This document shows positions 60,936 through 64,000 of a stretch of 64,000 bases of DNA, piece by piece. Source of the DNA: Paracoccus marcusii (GTDB lineage: Bacteria > Pseudomonadota > Alphaproteobacteria > Rhodobacterales > Rhodobacteraceae); assembly GCF_028621715.1 (NCBI RefSeq), contig NZ_CP117466.1, forward strand, positions 563,001 to 627,000, read 5' to 3'. The notes below the pieces were generated by a model. The model was not told where the DNA came from, did not search any database, and saw nothing but the letters and a program-made list of their open reading frames with translations. How positions within the stretch are numbered: the first letter of the stretch is position 1; each line of letters starts with the position of its first letter. The position numbers and the translations under genes were made by a program.

Positions 60936-61679
60936 TTGTCCGATCCCAGCTTTCCCCCCGGCTTCGTCTCGCTTGTCTCGGCGGGTCCGGGCGATCCCGA
61001 CCTGCTGACGCTGAAGGCCGCGCGCAGGCTGGCCCATGCCGACGTGGTGCTGTTCGACGACCTGGCATCGGGACCGGTGCTGGACCATGCGGGTCCGCAG
61101 GCCGACCTGATCGCCGTGGGCAAGCGCGCGGGTCGCCCGTCGGCCAAGCAGGACGCCGTGAACGCACTGATCGTGCAGCATGCGCAGGCCGGGCGCCGCG
61201 TCGTGCGCCTGAAGTCGGGCGACAGCGGCATCTTCGGCCGGCTGGAGGAGGAACTGGTGGCCCTGACCGCCGCCGGCATCCCGTGGGAGATCGTGCCCGG
61301 CGTCACCTCGGCCAGTGCCGCGGCGGCGGCGATGGGCATGCCGCTGACCCGGCGCCTGACCGCGCGGCGGGTGCAGTTCGTGACCGGTGCCGACATCACC
61401 GGCCAGCTGCCCGGCGACATCAACTGGGCCGCCCTGGCCGACCCGCTGACCACGACCGTGGTGTTCATGGGCCAGCGCAGCTTTCCCAAGATGGCGCAGG
61501 GGCTGATCGACCACGGCCTGCCCCCCGACACCCCCGCCCTGCTGGCCGAGGCCGTTGGCCATCCCGGCCAGCGCCTGCTGCCCGGAACGGTGGCGTCGCT
61601 GGCCGATCTTCTGTCGCGCGACGGGCCGGCCAGCCAGCCGGGGCTGATCCTCTATGGGCCGCTGGCGCTGCCCGCCTGA
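60936..61679 (+). CDS. cobA: Uroporphyrinogen-III C-methyltransferase (SUMT)
   Basis: SUMT methylates uroporphyrinogen III at C2 and C7 with SAM, giving precorrin-2 for cobalamin and sirohaem. The 247 residues show SLVSAGPGDPDLLTLKAARR at the N-terminus, DVVLFDDLASGPVL, KRAGRPSAKQDAVNALIV, RVVRLKSGDSGIFGRLEEEL near residue 90, and VPGVTSASAAAAAMGMPLTR near residue 117. These are the tetrapyrrole methylase motifs. The start codon is TTG with AAGG ten bases upstream. It stands alone without cob or cys genes; the DUF4202-CbiX protein at 21 kb would use its product lineage. Confidence 0.94.
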   Translation: MSDPSFPPGFVSLVSAGPGDPDLLTLKAARRLAHADVVLFDDLASGPVLDHAGPQADLIAVGKRAGRPSAKQDAVNALIVQHAQAGRRVVRLKSGDSGIFGRLEEELVALTAAGIPWEIVPGVTSASAAAAAMGMPLTRRLTARRVQFVTGADITGQLPGDINWAALADPLTTTVVFMGQRSFPKMAQGLIDHGLPPDTPALLAEAVGHPGQRLLPGTVASLADLLSRDGPASQPGLILYGPLALPA

Positions 61680-61745
61680 GGGTTCCCGCCCCGGCGCGGG
61701 CCTTTGCCTAAAATGCACGTCAAGCAAGACTGGCCAGGCGGCGCG

Positions 61746-61762
61746 GTTAAGACCATCTTAAC
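61746..61762. promoter_or_regulatory. CtrA-type box (TTAA-N7-TTAA) within a perfect palindrome
   Basis: GTTAAGACCATCTTAAC contains TTAA at 61747-61750 and 61758-61761 with exactly seven bases between. This is the binding pattern of the alphaproteobacterial master regulator CtrA, and the whole 17-mer is a perfect inverted repeat with 7-bp arms. It lies 50 bases before the RTX gene. No T run follows, so it is not a terminator of cobA. Confidence 0.62.
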
Positions 61763-61812
61763 AACTGCCCCCTGTTCCCGGCGCCGATGGCCGGACAACC
61801 CGCAGTATTGCC

Positions 61813-64000
61813 ATGATCGTGTATCGCCACGTGACGACCTTTGGCGTCACGGAACAACGCTGGCTGTCCAATCTGACCGACCTCGAGATCGTCGAGGCCG
61901 ACGGCCGCCTGCTGCTGGTGGCGGCGAACCAGGTCCGGGGCGGGATCAGCACCTATGCGATCAGCGACCCCGCGGCCCCCATCACCATGCTGCGCACCCG
62001 CCCCTATCTGGCCGACTTCACCTATCAGGGACCGCCGCAGATCACCGCGATCCACATGGGCGGCGACACGCTGATCCACGTGGGCCAGATGGGTGGGGCC
62101 AGCAACCTGGGCGTGACGCTGCGCGGTGACATCGGGGCGATGTCGACCTTTGGCTGGCTGTTCGGCACCAGCCTGGGTCCGCAGGTGACGGCCCTGGGCC
62201 AGGTGGACACGGGCCAGGCGCAGGTGCTGTATTCGGCGCAGGGCGGCGGGCTGACGCTGACTACCCACCGGATGGGCGCGGACGGCGCGCTGGTGCGGGC
62301 AGGCCAGGCCACCATCGCCACCCCGGCGGGCACGACCGACGCGAACCTGGACAAGATCACCGATGTCAGCGTGGACGGGCAGCGGATCCTGATCTCGATC
62401 TCGGGGAACGGGAACTTCATCGCGACGCATCTGGTGTCGGCGTCGGGCGCGCTGACGCCGGGCATGGTGCACGGGGCGGACCGCGGCACCGGCTATGACG
62501 TGCCATCCGACGTGGACGCGGTGCAGTTCGGCGGCCGCACCTATGTGGTGATGGCGGCGACGGGGTCCGGGACGCTGACCGTGTTCCGCCTGACCGCCGA
62601 CGGGCGGTTGACCACCGTCGATCACGTCCTGGACGAGGGGTCGACCCGGTTCCAGAACGCCACCGCGCTGGAGACCGTGGTCCTGGGCGGGCGGGCCTTC
62701 GTCTTTGCAGGCGGGGCCGATGACGGGATCAGCGTGTTCACCATGCTGCCCGACGGGCGGCTGCTGCACCTGACCACCATCATCGACACCGACGCGATGA
62801 CCCTGGCCGATGTCACCGACATCGAGGCGCGGGTGATCGACGGTCGCATCCTGCTGTTCGTCGGTTCCGGGACCGAGACGGGCGTGACGCAACTGGTCTT
62901 CGAGCCCGGCCCGATCGGGGCCACGGCCACTGCGGGGGCGAGCACCGCGCGTGGCGGCACCGGGGGCGACCTGCTGGTCGCCGGCGCCGCCACCACCCGG
63001 ATCGAGGGGGGCGACGGCAACGACATCCTGGTCGCGGGCGCGGCCCCGGTGACCCTGGTAGGCGGCGCGGGGGCCGACATCTTCGTGCCGTCGCGGGTGA
63101 CCGGGCGGATCACCATCCTGGACTATGACCCCGCGGTGGACCGGCTGGACATGTCGATGCTGGGCAACATCCGCAGTGTCTGGCAACTGCGCTTCATCCC
63201 CACGGCGAACGGGGTGATGATCATCTATGGCGACACCATCCTGGACATCACCACCCGCACCGGGCGCGGCCTGACCGCGGCCGATTTCTCGAACGCGCTG
63301 TTCCCGGTGGGCCACTATCTGGCGCCCGAGACCGACCCCGTGGTGACGCCCCCCGTGCCGCCCCCCTCGACCGAGGCGCTGTGGATCTTCGGTACGGCGG
63401 ACGCCAATCACCTGATCGGCGGGGCCCGGCGCGAACAGATCATGGCCGGGGCGGGCAACGACACCGTCTCCGGCGGCGCGGGCGACGACACCTTGCGCGG
63501 AGAGGCGGGCAACGACTATCTGCGCGGCGGCGACGGCCATGACAGCCTGCATGGCGGCCCGGGCCGCGACACGCTGTTCGGGGATGCGGGCGACGACCTG
63601 CTGCACGGCGACGATGACGACGACCTGCTCTATGGCGGCGACGGAACGGACACGCTGCATGGCGATTCGGGCAACGACACGCTGTATGGCGGATCAGGCA
63701 ACGATCGGCTGTCGGGGGGCGACGGCAACGACGTGCTGTCCGGAGAGGCGGGCAACGACTGGCTGGAGGATCTGTCCGGCAACAACCGCCTTCTGGGCGG
63801 GAACGGTGATGACACGCTGATCGCCGGGGCCGGGATCGACTACCTGGACGGCGGCGCAGGCCATGACAGCCTGCAGGCGGGCGATGGGCGCGACACGCTT
63901 CTGGGCGGGGATGGCGACGATCGGCTGTTCGGCGATGGCGGCGATGACCTGCTGATCGGCGGGGTGGGCAACGACCACCTGGAGGGGGGCGACGGCACAG
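61813..64000 (+). CDS. Large RTX calcium-binding secreted protein (5' part, continues past window)
   Basis: An uninterrupted frame from ATG 61813 runs off the right edge with 729 codons visible. Residues 1-370 form repeated beta-strand units ([80 protein letters not shown]), a propeller-like region. A short RTX patch follows near residues 375-420 ([13 protein letters not shown]), a linker with Pro-rich [15 protein letters not shown] near residue 510, and then at least 20 nonapeptides of the GGxGxDxLx type ([20 protein letters not shown]). Such proteins leave by a type I system using a C-terminal signal, not visible here. There is no N-terminal signal peptide, as expected. The upstream Shine-Dalgarno is weak. 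Confidence 0.9.
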   Translation, partial: MIVYRHVTTFGVTEQRWLSNLTDLEIVEADGRLLLVAANQVRGGISTYAISDPAAPITMLRTRPYLADFTYQGPPQITAIHMGGDTLIHVGQMGGASNLGVTLRGDIGAMSTFGWLFGTSLGPQVTALGQVDTGQAQVLYSAQGGGLTLTTHRMGADGALVRAGQATIATPAGTTDANLDKITDVSVDGQRILISISGNGNFIATHLVSASGALTPGMVHGADRGTGYDVPSDVDAVQFGGRTYVVMAATGSGTLTVFRLTADGRLTTVDHVLDEGSTRFQNATALETVVLGGRAFVFAGGADDGISVFTMLPDGRLLHLTTIIDTDAMTLADVTDIEARVIDGRILLFVGSGTETGVTQLVFEPGPIGATATAGASTARGGTGGDLLVAGAATTRIEGGDGNDILVAGAAPVTLVGGAGADIFVPSRVTGRITILDYDPAVDRLDMSMLGNIRSVWQLRFIPTANGVMIIYGDTILDITTRTGRGLTAADFSNALFPVGHYLAPETDPVVTPPVPPPSTEALWIFGTADANHLIGGARREQIMAGAGNDTVSGGAGDDTLRGEAGNDYLRGGDGHDSLHGGPGRDTLFGDAGDDLLHGDDDDDLLYGGDGTDTLHGDSGNDTLYGGSGNDRLSGGDGNDVLSGEAGNDWLEDLSGNNRLLGGNGDDTLIAGAGIDYLDGGAGHDSLQAGDGRDTLLGGDGDDRLFGDGGDDLLIGGVGNDHLEGGDGT

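Noticed and set aside
61747-63660. 637-codon open frame on the minus strand opposite the RTX gene
   Set aside because: Its Val/His/Asp/Gln-rich repeats are simply the reverse of the RTX codon pattern; the plus-strand frame has RTX nonapeptides.
63420-64000. Short repeated DNA units resembling a CRISPR-like array
   Set aside because: The units are 27 bases, contiguous and imperfect, and encode GGxGxDxLx calcium-binding repeats; there are no unique spacers or cas genes.

Overview
The window is high-GC DNA from an alphaproteobacterium, most likely a member of the Rhodobacteraceae and probably a Paracoccus-like species. This rests on gene content and local order: an accD-folC pair, an orphan MarR/OmpR pair resembling PetP/PetR next to ilvE, a kdsD-lptCAB-hpf-ptsN cluster without rpoN, a CtrA-type box, and many genes coupled by ATGA or GTGA overlaps. 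I see no rRNA, tRNA, CRISPR array, transposase or integrase. Coding density is very high and no gap between genes exceeds 300 bases.

Layout. 1-5.5 kb: a partial cardiolipin synthase, accD, folC, a DUF983 membrane protein, an acyl-CoA synthetase and a LysM protein. 5.7-16.8 kb: two tandem CAP-domain secreted proteins, an ABC exporter, a nucleosidase, zapE, a DsbA-like thioredoxin, an HNH protein, an outer-membrane barrel, ettA, a sulfotransferase, rimO and a candidate 21-residue peptide. 16.9-22.3 kb: a periplasmic ClpP-fold-like protein, an ABC-2 exporter pair, mnmD head-to-head with an FAD oxidoreductase (apparently the two halves of MnmC on opposite strands), and a DUF4202-CbiX fusion.

22.3-31.0 kb is the most distinctive block. 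It is a tightly overlapping nine-gene operon that appears to convert tryptophan-derived anthranilate through 2-aminobenzoyl-CoA: an FAD-monooxygenase/old-yellow-enzyme fusion, SDR, MarR regulator, enoyl-CoA hydratase, acyl-CoA dehydrogenase, thioesterase, RidA, 2-aminobenzoate-CoA ligase and tryptophan 2,3-dioxygenase. A perfect 14-bp palindrome and a hairpin that encloses the ribosome-binding site lie directly upstream of its first gene. Kynurenine formamidase and kynureninase are not in the window.

31-48 kb: GNAT, CinA-like, map, YqgE, a DsbD N-terminal-domain protein, an RND efflux pair, a uracil-DNA glycosylase, PetR/PetP-like regulators, ilvE, and the ptsN/hpf/lptBAC/kdsD/rnd group. 48-54.7 kb is an iron-uptake island: DUF2218, a siderophore ABC importer (binding protein, two permeases, ATPase) and a convergent exbB-exbD-tonB operon, with no outer-membrane receptor. 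54.8-64 kb: mobA and an unknown partner, a LacI regulator, a TspO-like membrane protein, a secreted glutathione peroxidase, SDR, photolyase, SUMT (cobA), and the start of a large RTX protein preceded by a perfect TTAA-N7-TTAA box.

Two features recur across the window. One is an interspersed GC-hairpin repeat whose tail can supply a Shine-Dalgarno sequence to the next gene. The other is convergent gene pairs whose stop codons overlap in a single CTAG (five of twelve convergent junctions).
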